Both the position numbers and the translations under genes were made by a program. The notes under the pieces were generated by a model. The model did no database searches and had not been told where the DNA came from. It saw only the letters and a program-made list of their open reading frames with translations. Below are positions 47,331 through 59,728 of a DNA stretch of 64,000 bases, piece after piece. Origin of the DNA: Porites lobata. Its lineage: Eukaryota; Cnidaria; Anthozoa; Scleractinia; Poritidae. The stretch spans positions 169,001-233,000 of the forward strand of contig CALNXK010000151.1 of NCBI GenBank assembly GCA_942486035.1, written 5' to 3'. How positions within the stretch are numbered: the first letter of the stretch is position 1; each line of letters begins with the position of its first letter.

Positions 47331-49461
47331 ATACAAAAGTTGGAATGACAAATCCCCCGAGGGATACTCCCTATAATGACCTGAACGGAGAGATTCCGCC
47401 CGAATGGTCTGAGGTATATGAAAATTGTAGGGATTTCACTGAGTGAAGTACAAGAATGTTTAATCTGTGGGAAGTGGAAAATCTCTCACACAAAACCAGT
47501 GAATCCGCTCGCCGTCGGAAACCACATCTTTTGGAGACTACTCTCCAGAGTAAGTGGTTTAAATCTGGGTCCACACGGATCCGTGCAACAAATATGCGAT
47601 TCGCGTGAACAGGGCCTAAATTTCGAACCAACTGTAAATTCATTCATGTTTACATGCGATATGATCTCACATCGCTATTTTGAGACTGTCGTTGGTCTAT
47701 GTTCTTTGTTCAGTTTCCAATATGGACCCTTCCACGGTTTTTTAAACTTTTGACGTGGACAAGGGAGGGAAAATCCGTCAACACCACTGGAAAGAGCGCC
47801 TCAGTATTAGCAAGCTTGCCAAGTTTGTGCCTTCACCATTCAAACTTTCGTAAAATTTCGTGACTTTGACGAGCTATATCTTCGTTAGTTTTTTTTTTTT
47901 AAATCTCTTTCAAACTTGGCAGGTTTACAAATTTAAAGGCGCTCTTTCAAGCGGAGTCGTTGGATTTTCCCTAACTTGTCTATGAAAAAAGTTGAAAATA
48001 AAAACCGTCGAAAGGTCTATCATTGAAATAGCAGCCTTAGATGTATAATCAGGCTGCTTGGAATGTCTACTTGAACAGAAACAATTCATTTCACTAGACT
48101 TAACTTTCGAGAGACACCAGTTTCCTTTTTATAACTGGTACATTTTCATTCACCACCCGTGCCATGGTAGAATGCTGCCACCCTTTGAGGCAGAAATATC
48201 GCCACCCAGCAAATTAAAGAACCACGAGTTGTGAAAGAAAACAACAAACAAGCAAACAAACAAGTAGCGAATAAAATAAAATGTCTGGCGTACTTAATCG
48301 ATTTATTTCAATAGGCTAACTTGCCTATTTTTATCCATAATGATAGAAGTTACTATAAATCCCTCACTTAAAAGTGGTACCGATTTGTCTTTACGTAAAC
48401 GGGAAACGTATTTCGTTAACTAATATCTTGCTACGGAAACACCATTCTTGCATAAAGTTTATAGTTTCAGGACTAATTTAACCTAGAGGATCATACAACT
48501 TCAAATGACAGTACATATGTCTATCCCATTCCACTTCATAGGAGTAGCTATATACGCTCGGAAGAGCCAAATGAACCCTCATTATGGGGGTCTTGTTTCT
48601 TTAAGGAAACGTGATTTTAGCGTTGAAATCCTACAATAGGGTCTTACAAAAAAATACCTCAATAATTCCTTGAGAGAACTACTGAATTGAAAGCAAGCGG
48701 TGCTCTAATACACTATACTGGACAACAATCTTCAGGCGCAATCTTGTTTTCAGTGATTAATACTGATACTGTTATCTCTTTGTCTGATTAGCCCAACGTT
48801 TTGTCTAGCAGAGACATTGCCATATTGTATCTTTTTTTCCTTGTAAATATCAGGCAATGTAAGTTCAATCGAGTGGATGTAAATCTGGGGGGAGTGGGGC
48901 GGGGTGGGCTTACTGAAAAGGGACTGCTGGTAGTCTAGCTTTTATCATTTTAACGCGTAGTGGCATTACCAGTTGATGTTTCTGCTCCTGGCTGGAGCTT
49001 GTGCTTCCATCAGTGCCCCATACTTTTTGGATGGAAGACCCCCAGCCAGTCGATATGCCACTACAATCAGGGACAAAATTAGTTGACACACTTGTCGAAA
49101 ACGAGTGCTTTTATCAACAATTTCATTAATTTATTATTTCATCCTATTTAAACGTCGTAAATTACCCCACCCCTAAAGCAATGTTGTTTGTAGTAAAAGA
49201 AAGACTTGAGTGTCCGAAATACAACATTGGTTTAGGGGGAGTGGATAGGTATGTCCACTGTTCAAAACGGGGCCATTTTATAAAAGTGTCTCAACGCTTT
49301 TGAGACGGGTGAAAGAGATATGAAACGATCTTGCACAGTCAGTTAAACTCCATTTTTACGGCCAAATAAGTTGCACTGTCTCAGGCCTAGCTATTCGTAA
49401 CTGGTTGTAGCTAACTACTTCGCATGGAACTTTACACTTTAATTGTAAATTCATGTTTCAG

Positions 49462-49558
49462 ACACCCAGTCGTGTACAGAAAGGCTTCGAAACTGCCACT
49501 GGATAAAGTCAAGAAGCAGGCCACACTAACCTTACGCAAAAATGAAGATTATGACTGA
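49462..49558 (+). CDS. Candidate orphan terminal exon (31 codons)
   Basis: After an acceptor-like TTCATGTTTCAG, the frame in which the first base completes a codon reads HPVVYRKASKLPLDKVKKQA and on to RKNEDYD with a TGA at 49556-49558. The composition is lysine-rich and coding-like. No upstream exon with the required exit phase 2 was found, and an open run of this length can occur by chance, so this is only a pointer for a transcript check. Confidence 0.2.
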
Positions 49559-50339
49559 ACTAGAGTTATGTCAAGATCAATCTTTGAAGTTCTGATCATT
49601 CTTCTGGACACAAGATGGCGTAATTTTTGGTAAGTTTGCTGATATTTGTGTCTATTTAGCACCTTCCAACTTAAGAGGAAATAAGGATATCATTGTCAGT
49701 TCAATAGTTCAACTGACAATGAAGTGTTCAATCTCCTACCTTGTTCGTTTATCATGAACAAAGAGGAGGATACTTCTTTTCTTTTAGGCCGTGTCCTTAC
49801 TTATCCGAACATTTTTGAACCCGCTTATTTTTTATCCGGCTTCTTGTGGACGGGGTCTTAAACCGCTCTGCATGGAGAGCGGTTTCAAAAATACGTTCTC
49901 GGTGTCGGGATTCACTGGTTTCGTGTGGACGGAAGACTGATTCGTGTAAAAAAGTATGCGATTTCAAAAATACCCGGATCGGGGTTCAATCTAGGATTTA
50001 TCGTTTGGGGAGAAGTCCCGAGTGGCCGAATGCCACGAGCTTCTTGGGGGGTGCCGGAAATTTTTTGAGATGACTATGCGCCGAGATGCAATCTGGTGCA
50101 TTCAATGCATTTTGAGGCACGATTGTGTAGACAGAGAATACTTACTTCATGTGCACTGACCTGGTCGCGTCTGGATGATTTTTCCGATATAGTTACGTAT
50201 ATGCTGCAATGATAACATGGGGGGGATGCTTCTACCCCTTAAATACCCTAGATAGAACCCTGAGGATTCGTGTGAACGTTGCTTTAGTCGGCTGGCCAAA
50301 CATAAGCTTGTGTCTGACACAATGTTTTCGACAATGTTG

Positions 50340-51510
50340 TCGTGGTTTTGAGCCGCTAGATGGAGAGACGAATACCCCTTTTACTTCTTCGAATTCGTAC
50401 TCATTTTATTTTTCAGCGACTTTAAGTTCATAAGAATTTGTTATCACATTTTATTACGACTTCGGGGGTAGTGATTTTAGGATGTCCAAAATATTTTGTC
50501 AGTGGCTCGATAGGAGGATAATTTAATCACTGATCTTGTTTGATACTCAGCAAATTCTTCTCTTAGCAACTCTAAATCTATAGACGAAAACTTAAAACCG
50601 ACAAAATACTTTTAATGATAGCGAAATGGTTCTTGATCAGAGACTAACACAGAAATTAAATAACAAATAAGACTAGAAAAGATACAATTTTACGGCTTTG
50701 AGAGACGTGTACGGTTGTTAGAGGAGCATAGCTTTCTAGCTGACTACCGCTATGCCATCAGCTAAATAAACATCGACCTGGTTTCTTGGTGCTTATATGT
50801 GTTGGGCTTTATTGTGCTCGCACAGGTTTACCGTGGAATATTCAGTCACCTTCGTGAGTATGTTTTTTCAGTTTTTTAGCATTACGCAAGAAGTAGACTT
50901 ACAGTGAATACACTTAGCATCTATTTTGGCTTAGCCAATGACATATTTGACAATTTACTAGTGATTGTAGATTTTATGAGTGTACAAAAGACGCCAGTGA
51001 GACGTCAGCTTGCTTCTCTAAGTTCAGCCGTGCAAATATTGCAGCCTTAATCATTCATTATTTTATAACATCGACGGAAATTCAGAGCCGTCTTGCGCAA
51101 CATGGTCAGTAAGATTTAAATAGATTTAAGGAGCTGTCATGAATAAGTTGTGATAAATAACCATTTTGCCTCCTTTGCATCGTGGACTTTACAGCTGTTA
51201 AAAGTCGTTGGGTTTGACGTTCAGTTCACAAATCCTTGTCATGCAGTTTGATATGAGTTGACAATTTAGTGCAGCCTAATATCACTTCTTTGCTCCCAGT
51301 TAGTATGACGACTTAATTATTGGTGCTATTTGCTACGAACCTTTCCGTTTTCATTTTTTTTTACTTCACGCGAGACTCAGGTTATTATTTTTATTAGTCT
51401 TATTATTAAACTACGTTTCTGAGACTTTATAATTAGGATCGTTAGTACACCATCACGAACACCAATTTGCGGTATTGTAATGCCTTTATAACCTAAAGTC
51501 CTGGCCCCGG
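50340..51510 (+). repeat. Direct duplication, copy 1 (contains hairpin next to AATAAA)
   Basis: It starts GGTTTTGAGCCGCTAGATGG, includes GACGTGTACGGTTGT and a hairpin GCATAGC/GCTATGC (50726-50755) followed by AATAAA (50765-50770), and runs to the MITE that begins at 51500. It matches 52237-52755 in its first part and 54075-55390 in its second. The long shared stretch around 51080-51310 and 54470-54720 has few differences. Confidence 0.85.
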
Positions 51511-51650
51511 TTGTTCAAACGTCGGATAGCGCTATCCACCGGATAAATCACTATCCAGCGGATAGCGTAATTGATTTCCGTAATACTTAGCCGCTGGATA
51601 GTGATTTATCCGATGGATAGCGCTATCCGACGTTTGAACAACCAGGGCCT
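51500..51650. mobile_element. Palindromic MITE, GTTGTTC/GGATAGCGCTATCC family
   Basis: CGGTTGTTCAAACGTCGGAT on the left is mirrored by ATCCGACGTTTGAACAACC on the right, with arms of about 70 bp (GGATAGCGCTATCC, GATAAATCACTATCC). It directly abuts the next copy. Confidence 0.85.
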
Positions 51651-51800
51651 GGCCCCTGTTGTACAAACGTTGGATAGCGCTATCCTCCGGATAAATCACT
51701 ATTCAGCGGATAAGTATTACAAAAACCAATTGCGCAATCCAGTGGATAGTAACTTATCTAGTGGATCGCGCTATCCACCTTTCGAACAAATGGGGCCTGG
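51649..51800. mobile_element. Second, adjacent palindromic MITE of the same family
   Basis: It begins CTGGCCCCTGTTGTACAAACG and ends CCACCTTTCGAACAAATGGG. More diverged than its neighbour. Both lie end to end, so one may have inserted at the edge of the other. Confidence 0.75.
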
Positions 51801-52146
51801 TAGACTTCTTAGATCCTCTTATCAGTTGTTACTTTCTACACCTAAATTTAATCTTAAGACTTATGGTGGCCGGTCTTCTACTATTGCTGCATTCTCTGTT
51901 GGGAATGCACTTCCATTCGAGCTTAGATCTTGTCATTCCCTTTCTTCGTTTAAATCTAAGCTTAAGACTTGGCTTTTTAAAGTTTTTTTATGATGTTGTC
52001 TCATAGAATGATGGTGTTTTATAGGACGATGATGTAGTTTTATAGGATTTTGATTTAGTTTTTGTTAGGGGTATCTCTTTATGTTATTTAATTTTTATTT
52101 TGTAAAGGGCTTTTGGACCATTGGGAATTAGCCGTCTATAAATATT

Positions 52147-52147
<1 letters not shown>

Positions 52148-52231
<84 letters not shown>

Positions 52232-52236
52232 TACTA
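52148..52236. repeat. (ATT)n microsatellite
   Basis: Nearly uninterrupted TTA/ATT over about 85 bases at the left border of duplication copy 2. The long poly-Asn frame on the - strand is an artefact of it. Confidence 0.97.
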
Positions 52237-52755
52237 TGGTTTTGAGCCGCTAAATGTAGAGACGAATCGATCTTGAATTGTGCCGGGGGTAATTTTTGTT
52301 TTTCCGTTTTATTTCTGCGAATTCGTACTTGGTATCTTTTTTTCTGCGACTTGAAGTTCTGAAGAATTTGTTGGAACATTTTATGACGACTTAATGGGTA
52401 GGAGGATACCTTAATACCTTGTTTGATACTCAGCATATTTTTTATCTTAGCAACAATAAATCTATAGACGAAATCTTAGTGAAACCGACAACATACTTTG
52501 AATGATATCGAAATGGTTCTTGATCAAAGAGTAACAAATAAGACAAGAAAAGATACAATTAAATGGCTTTGAGAGACGTGTACGGTTGTCAGACGAGCAT
52601 AGCTTGCTAGCTGGCTACCTCTATGCCGCCATCTAAATAAACATTGACCTCGTTTGTCTTTGCTTACGTTTGTAAGGCTCTATTGTGTGAGTACAGTTTT
52701 AGCGTGGAAAATTCAGTCACCGTCGTGAATATGTTTTTTTTAGTGTTGTAGTAGT
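52237..52755 (+). repeat. Direct duplication, copy 2 (interrupted)
   Basis: It starts GGTTTTGAGCCGCTAAATG, carries the hairpin with arms GCATAG/CTATGC (52597-52626) and AATAAA (52636-52641). It is the most diverged copy and is cut at its right end by the 1177-bp element inserted at 52763. Confidence 0.8.
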
Positions 52756-52762
52756 ACACTCT

Positions 52763-53939
52763 CAGTGTTCTCCCTAAATTTTAGCTCAGCAGGTAAGGGA
52801 CCATTCGTGGACGGTAAGGCAAAAAATATATACTTTTCTAAGAGGGGGGGAGGGGGGACAGTGGAGTGAGGGACATGGACCCGCCTTCACTGGGAAATTT
52901 TTTATTCCCATATTTTAAGACCTATTTTACGAAAGAAGTCAAAAATCTTCACCGCAAGAAGCTAGAAAATTACCGCAAGCCTCAAGAAGGCGCATGAAGT
53001 TCTTTATAAGTGTTAACCTGAAAGACGTTTGTAGTGTTTGTTGCCTTTTTGTGACAACACCGTTTTATAGCGTTGATACTAATTCACTCTGTGGCAGCAA
53101 AAGGTAATCATGAAAGGACACTCGTAAAAAGTTGCCTGGGAAAGCGAACAGCTTTCTCTGCTTTTTGTGCAAAGTGAACACTTCAGTCGTTTAGCTTTTC
53201 CAAAGTTAGATAAAGCGTGTGAGGCGTTTATTTAACAAAATGATCTGTAGTTTCGAACATTTCGATTATTTGGATCATTTCATAGTACAATACCATAGTC
53301 TCGGCAAAACAAACCAAAGGCGTTGAATTTCTGCCCACAAGAAAACATGGGAATTATTATTACTTTATTGCGCTAAGTTGAAAGAGCCTTTAGTGAAAAT
53401 ATTCCTTACTTTACTTTAGTATGTTTTTTTTTTCCGAGAGCGCTTTAAGTTGACACAGTTGTACGTGCGGTCTCAAATTACACAACATACTATGATCATT
53501 CCTTATTTTTTGAAGCGCTGCTTTTTTTAAAATCAAAATTGTACACATTTTCTCGCTTAAAAGGTTACCTTTGCACAAGATAATTTTAAGAAATTCTTGT
53601 CGTTAAATTTATAACCGCATAAGAAGTTCTTGCGACTTGCTGGATTCAAGCGCAAGCGCCCTGCAAAAAGCCGCACGAAGTTGCCACCTTGCGGACGCAA
53701 AAAGAAGTTCCTGCACGTGCATTATTTTTGGGTTGTACGTTTTGTACTTAGGTAGCTATACTTTTCCACATATTCATTCATTTTCTTGTGAGGATCGGAT
53801 CGGATCGGATCACAACTCGCATATTTTTTTTTTTTAAAAATTATTTAATTTTGGTAAACCTTTAAGCAGTTGCAGGCGGTAAGAAGTGTTGCTTCAGGCG
53901 GTAAATTTTACCGGTTACCGCCTGATAAGGAGAACACTG
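52763..53939. mobile_element. 1177-bp DNA transposon, TIR CAGTGTTCTCC, 6-bp target duplication
   Basis: The left end CAGTGTTCTCC is mirrored by GGAGAACACTG at the right end. Both sides carry CACTCT directly outside (52757-52762 and 53940-53945). Subterminal GGCGGTAA / TTACCGCC repeats are seen on the right. No transposase frame is present, so it is non-autonomous. I cannot name the superfamily from a 6-bp duplication with certainty. Confidence 0.8.
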
Positions 53940-54074
53940 CACTCTGGTATTACGATAATCTGTTCATGTTGTCCTTCAGCAGTATAATTAAAAATAAAAA
54001 AACTGTTCTAGTGAGGCCTTAAACTGCTGTTTAAACGGTAAAATCTAAAATCCAAGCTTTGGCCGATCAACTGA

Positions 54075-54798
54075 GGAATGATGCCTTTGAAAGACGTGTA
54101 CGGTTGTCAGAGGAGCATAGCTTTCTAGCTGACTACCGCTATGCCATCAGCTAAATAAACATCGACCTCGTTTCTTGGTGCTTACATGTGTTGGGCTTTA
54201 TTGTGCGCGCACAGTTTTGCGAGGAGTATTCAGTCACCGTCGTATGTTTTTTCAGTTTTTTAGCATTACACAAGAAGTAAACTTACAATGAATACACTTA
54301 GCATCTATCTAGGCTTAGCCAATGACATATTTAACAATTTTCATAATTGTAGACTTATTGACTGCACAAAAGACATTAGTGAGACGTGAGCTTGCTTCTC
54401 TAAATTCAGCTGTGTAAATATTGCAGCCTAATCATTCATTTTTTTCTTGAAAATCGTCTGAAATTCAGAGCCGTCTTGCGCAACATGGTCACTAGGATTA
54501 AAATTAAAATTCAAGGAGCTGTCATGAATAAGTTGTGATAAATAACCATTTCGCCTCCTTTGCACCGTGGACTTTACAGCTGTTAAAAGTCGTTAGGTTT
54601 GACGTTCAATTCACAAATCCTTGTCATGCAGTTTGATGTGAGTTGACAATTTAGTGCAACCTCATATCACCTCTTTGCTCCCAGTTAGTATGATGACTTA
54701 ATCATTGGTGCTATTTGCTATGCCGGAAGCTTTCCGTTTTCATTTTTATTTACTTCACGCGGGATTCACGTTATTATTTTCATTATTACTCTTATTAA

Positions 54799-54830
<32 letters not shown>

Positions 54831-55391
54831 CTTTTATTCATGAGATTTTGCTGAGTCACTAGGTGCAAAATGCAACTGTACTGACTTATATCAAAATGCG
54901 ACCTTTCTTTTGACCTGCATGTCTCGTGAATTAATCAGTTTTTTTAAAGTTTAAAATCACGGTCGACAAAACGTTATGGCTGATTTTTGTTGTAGTATGT
55001 TTTATGATTCTTTATCTTTTAGCCTAAATATTATTTTAATCTAAATGTGGCGTGATTAATATATTGATCATGTGAAAGGCAGCCATCGCCATGTAACTTT
55101 TTTCCATTGCACGCATAATTCTTATAATATTTTTAGTTAAAATTGTCAGTTGTAAAACATTTGGTTTTGGCATGGTAGTAAAAAGTTGGAAAAGCATAAC
55201 TTAGATCATTGATACATAAGCTAAGTTTCAGACTCATAGAATAAACACATGCTTATTGAATCATTACATTAATGCAGTTCTAAAAACTACGTCTCTGCAA
55301 GACTTTATAATCACGATCGTTAGTACACTATCTCAAACGCCGCTAGTATGTTTCAAATTTGTAGTATTGTAATGCCTATATAACCTTAAGT
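54075..55391 (+). repeat. Direct duplication, copy 3
   Basis: From GAAAGACGTGTACGGTTGTC to the MITE at 55392 it parallels copy 1, including the hairpin (54115-54144) and AATAAA (54154-54159). An extra segment of about 400 bp (roughly 54840-55270) is absent from copy 1. The paralogous MITE at the same end (51500, 55392) shows that the MITE was there before the duplication. Confidence 0.8.
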
Positions 55392-55543
55392 CCTGGCCCC
55401 AGTTGTTCAAACGTTGGACAGCGCTATCCTCCAGATAAATCACTATCCAGCGGATAAGTATTGGGGAAACTCATTGCACTATCTACTGGATAGAGATTTT
55501 CTCCGTGGATAGCGCTATCCAGCCTTTGATCAACCGAGGCCTG
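55392..55543. mobile_element. Palindromic MITE, GTTGTTC/GGATAGCGCTATCC family
   Basis: CCCCAGTTGTTCAAACGTTGG on the left and CCAGCCTTTGATCAACCGAGG on the right, with GCGCTATCC segments inside. It is the copy of 51500-51650 carried by the duplication. Confidence 0.75.
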
Positions 55544-55594
55544 GAGTTATTTGTCAGTGTGGACGGTCTTTGACAAGCTGAAGTCTATTTTCTG

Positions 55595-55803
55595 CGCCGG
55601 GTTGTTCAAAGCTAGGTTATAAGATAACCCAGAGTTAAAAAGTTTAAAAAGCGATCTCAGTTAAATTCGTTTTGTCAACAAGTTGATGACTGGATGCTCT
55701 GATAAAATAGAGAAAATTATCCGAAAAAGCGCTTTTGACACAAAAATAAAAGAAACCTAGATTAAACCCAGGTTAGCGCTGGCCTTCGAACAACTGGGCT
55801 CGG
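55595..55803. mobile_element. Related inverted-repeat element with GTTGTTC ends
   Basis: GCCGGGTTGTTCAAAGCTAG on the left faces CTGGCCTTCGAACAACTGGG on the right. The interior differs from the GGATAGCG family (AGGTTATAAGATAACCCAG and AAACCCAGGTTAGCGC). Confidence 0.7.
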
Positions 55804-56380
55804 AATTTTGTTTTGGAATATTAAGTATAGACTGTTGAACGCGCCATTAATGGAAGATCTCCCAGCGCTGGAAGAGTTTAGGATTTAAGCAGTCAACAAA
55901 CACCTTGTTTGTCCAATTTCACAGCCTGTAAGCTGAGGGGTTTTTCACTCTAGACGAGACATGTGACAAGTAGAAGACACGGTTTTTCTTGGGAACTTTG
56001 TCACCCTTTTTTCACACATATCGCGGGAGTGTGATTTGACCATTATAAGACCAGTTATTCGACACTGTCTCACAACCACCTCGTCATTACGACTATTTTC
56101 TTACAGCCCATAGGTAAAAGAAAAACACTCGGTGTTGTTTCCTTATGTAGAAAATCAGCTCAGAGTAAGGAAGAGTTAGATTTGTTTCCCATGAGAATCT
56201 TTGAAACTAAAGTCATCTAGTCATTCAGTGATTTGTTAGAATTTTCTACAAGAACAAATTTATGGAACTAAATCTCAGTGAGAGGTCAATTGCACTGTTA
56301 CGCTCTAGCGTCATAGATTTTACAATGTCGCCAGCTCAGAGACTTTTGGGGCGGGAAACAGTTTTACCATAAGATGCTAT

Positions 56381-56558
56381 AGGGCCATTTATACGAGGAA
56401 AAATAAGACGCGAACTGTACCATTTATACGAGCATGTCTTATCTAATAAGACGCGTCTTAGCTAAGCCGCGTATTATTTTAGACGAAATGTGCCGTTTAT
56501 ACGGAAAGTTCGCGTCTTATTTAAGACGCGTCTTATTTTTCCTCGTATAAATGGCCCT
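56381..56558. mobile_element. 178-bp Tc1/mariner-like MITE with about 31-bp near-perfect TIRs
   Basis: AGGGCCATTTATACGAGG on the left is the exact complement of CCTCGTATAAATGGCCCT on the right, and pairing continues through AAAAATAAGACGCG. TA dinucleotides are at both borders (56380-56381 and 56558-56559), fitting a TA target. Internal AAGACGCGTCTTA palindromes add further structure. Confidence 0.88.
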
Positions 56559-58673
56559 AATGTGACCTTGAAGTAACCAATATGAGCTCGTGTTGTCCCC
56601 CCCACCTCAAAAAAGGTTTGCTTTATATCTTAACCGAATGACGATCGCATAAACTGACTTTTACTGAGTATATCTGACCGTTATATTGGATCATCAGGAT
56701 CGAATCTTGTCAATCTGTATTTATATCAGCTACTCAGTTCTCTTCTATAAGAAGCAATTGCAACTTGACAGTCGGTTCCTCTCTTACGATACGTCGATAC
56801 TCAAGTTTGAAAATGCATAAAGGAAAACAATAACAAAATCAACGGCAACAATACTTAATGATGCGGTTGTACTAATGTCCAGTTGTAATTTTTATCTTTT
56901 TGGGGTACATGTACTTTTGCGTAGGTTTGTTTATCATGCTGTACAAAGTTGCTCTACCTCTAGGCCCTAAAGTGTAAATGAAATGAAAGATACTGAGTTC
57001 TTTTATGTGGTACTTTTCAATGCTTTACAAGTTTATTCTATCTTTTGCGCCCGTGAATGAAATATTAGATTGTGATCATTCAATTCAGCGGTACCATTCT
57101 GTATTATATACCTTTTGTTGTGCTGTTCAAGGTGGCTCTAAAGTTTCAAGTGTTACTCTCAAATGAGAGGTATAGCGCTTTACTTTCCTGTGATGCTGTG
57201 GTTATTGGCTTTAACATAATGTCCACGAGTGGGAGTTCAAACCAATTGAAACTTGTGTAACAGTACTTTTTTTTTCATTTTATGAAAGTTTACCTTATAC
57301 AAATTAAAATTTGAAAAGAAACTGTTTTATTGTCTTCTACTGTATTGTAAGTAGATTTGACTGCTCAAGTATCGCTTGAAATAACACGATCTTAATATTC
57401 TTAAGGTGCGCAATTTCCTTTACAATAATATCGTACGTGCGTTTGAAATAATTGTTGCTCTCCAGCCCAATAAACCATGTCGCGTATCTATACATAGAAA
57501 CTCCAAAGTACACGTTTGTTAACAAAATCTGTTTTTCGAAACAAACTTTCAGTTGTTGGTCAAACTTTTTTTCGTTAATGTTTTTGATGATTTCTAAATT
57601 CATCGATGGTCATAGATCATCGCGAAAAACTTAGAGATGCACTACGAAGGCTGTATTATTTTCATTTGATGTGCTTAAAATGCGTGACAATACTGAATGC
57701 AAATATTACAAGGATCTTAAGTCGTATTATTAGCGACGATACATCACAATCAAGCAAAGATATTTCAGTGGCTCTGCGGATAAGTGTCTACTTGCTTATC
57801 GCTAGATAATGGCTTTAAGTCGGGGGACCTGCTCAAAAAGGGCTCCTTAGAACGTGACTACCTCACACGACGTTTTAGAATAGTTTTTGGCAATGTGCGA
57901 TAGAATATTTGAATCTGTTCCTTTAGCGTTTTAGCCAGCGCTGGCCTTGTAATTTGGAATTCTCCCAGTAGCTTATATTAAGGCGCGGAGTACCGAATTT
58001 GTGCGTTTCAGAGGAATAGTGGTCCGAACAAATATTTGTGGTTATAGATGAGTTTTCTTTTGCAGGAGATATTGTAGTCTTCCTATACAATAAAATTTGA
58101 CCATCTCATATTTACCGCATTAACTTTTAACCGTTAAGACAAAGACTATTTCTTATGGTCGCAATAATATGGTATTTGAAAAGAGATTAAGGTTGCTCTC
58201 AGTTTAAGTGAATCTCGGTGAAGGATAAACGTTTTTGTGATTAATTTTTTTTGCGGGATTTCTTATGTTTACGCCGAATTTGGCAAAAATACAGACTTTT
58301 GAAAACTATAACCCAAAACTGTAGCGTTAGAAACCACTAATTTAAATAACATGACCACAACAATGAACAAACAATGTATGCTTTGACATACCAAGAATAT
58401 TAAACATGTTGTACAGCCATCGGCGGAAGTCTCTTGGAGGTGAACAGCTTGAACTCTGGGATACACGAGGGGTACCTATGCAGGGGCCGAAAAGTTACGG
58501 GGCGTTACCGTTTCTATGAAAGAATCTTGTTTCCGGGGCAAACTTTTGTCCCCGCAACATGTTGCTTGAAATTCAATTGGTCGAATTTATGCGTCGGTAA
58601 GCAGGAAGAAAATGAACCCGATCTTCATGGCCCGTTCATGGCGGAGACACGCAACATGTCCCAAAAGTGTGTC

Positions 58674-58827
58674 CAGGCCACAGTGTTTCAAAAGCTGTAT
58701 AGCATTATCCACTTGATAAATCTCTGTCCAATGGATAATGCAATTGGTTTCCCAAATACTTATCCACTGCATAGTGATTTAACCATTGCATAACGCTATC
58801 CAGCTTTTGAACATCCTGGGCCTGGCC
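58674..58827. mobile_element. Palindromic MITE, GGATAGCGCTATCC family (diverged)
   Basis: CCAGGCCACAGTGTTTCAAAAG on the left and CTTTTGAACATCCTGGGCCTGG on the right, with GCATTATCCACTTGATAAAT and CATAACGCTATCC inside. The core motif has drifted from the other copies. Confidence 0.7.
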
Positions 58828-59616
58828 TCAAAAAGTTTTTTCAAAGCATCAATGTGAAAAAGCGGAAGGAAGAAATAGAAAATAGCAGAACTTGCCGCTA
58901 AAGTAAGTCATATCCTTCTCAGTCATAGGTGGTCCGCCACTTCCGGCTTGTTTTGGGAGACCGCCTCTGTCTATACATCGGTGTTACTTAAGAACTTACC
59001 GCCAACTTATAAAGTCAATTTCTGTTGATCTTTTATAAGAAACTGGATCATTTTATAAAGCACTTCGGTAATGTTTTGTTTGTTTTAGCAATCGTAGTAC
59101 CCTGCCCGGGATAAAGTGACCATTCTAAGTCCAAGTTGCAAATGAATCGTGAATGTCGCTTATCCCACTTTCCGGGTGGTCTCCCCCCTTCCTGTTCCTT
59201 TTGGGAGACTGCTTTGGCCGCCTCACATGCACAGTTACCTCCACAGAAACTAGCGAATATAGTTTCATTGGTGTTGCGGACGAGAGCAGTCATGCTGACC
59301 GGAAGCTGCAGTTCAAACGTTGCATATCTTGCTTTACTGGTAGTCTCCCGTTTTGGTTCTTTTTCGCTAAATGTCTGGCTAAATAAAAATAAAGCTTTCA
59401 CATGCACGGTCTAGACAATAAACTGTCGGGTTTTTTAAAGCCAACGAATAAAGACAGACACTTCTGTTTCGTGACTTAAAACTTGATCATTGTGTAATTC
59501 AGCCCAGAGTTTTGATTAACGCGAACCAGTATACCATATCTGACAAAGAGAAACCATTTTGGTTGTTCTTTCAAATTGACATGAGAATAACTATTAATTT
59601 GCTTGCTTATTTTTAG

Positions 59617-59728
59617 TGAACACACTCGCGTGCGTTGGACAAGTGATGATTATATTCAACCACTTCCAGTCAAGGCTGTGTGTGTTAACTATCCTCCATC
59701 CCATAACAAACGCGTGCTCGTTGATTAA
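59617..59728 (+). CDS. Candidate orphan terminal exon (36 codons)
   Basis: Acceptor-like CTTGCTTATTTTTAG, then one base completing a codon, then EHTRVRWTSDDYIQPLPVKA, VCVNYPPSHNKRVLVD and TAA at 59726-59728. Residue composition is mixed and protein-like. No partner exon was found on the left. A nearby stretch with both splice sites is at 60363-60416, but it lies downstream of this stop and cannot belong to the same frame. Confidence 0.22.

Larger units (their letters stand above)
44353..49461. other. Spacer with microsatellite and degenerate repeats
   Basis: No complete gene. A possible terminal-exon frame follows an acceptor at 45131 (31 codons to TAA at 45226-45228) but nothing supports it further. 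An (AAT)n/(ATT)n microsatellite is at 45376-45441. Degenerate repeat copies lie between about 46060 and 47330. A fragment with a strong donor-like AGAGTAAGTGG at 47549 has no partner. Confidence 0.45.
55804..59616. other. Spacer with two inverted-repeat elements, no assembled gene
   Basis: Holds the 178-bp TA-flanked element at 56381-56558 and a MITE at 58674-58827. Overlapping short frames on both strands near 59050-59410 show no splice or start signals that would make them genes. Confidence 0.5.

Noticed and set aside
47418..47753. 111-codon frame on the + strand
   Set aside because: No start context, crosses a strong donor-like site and a repeat-like segment with GGTCCACACGGATCC; the composition is not protein-like.
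52128..52436. 102-codon frame on the - strand ending in a long Asn run
   Set aside because: The run is the (ATT)n microsatellite read as codons.
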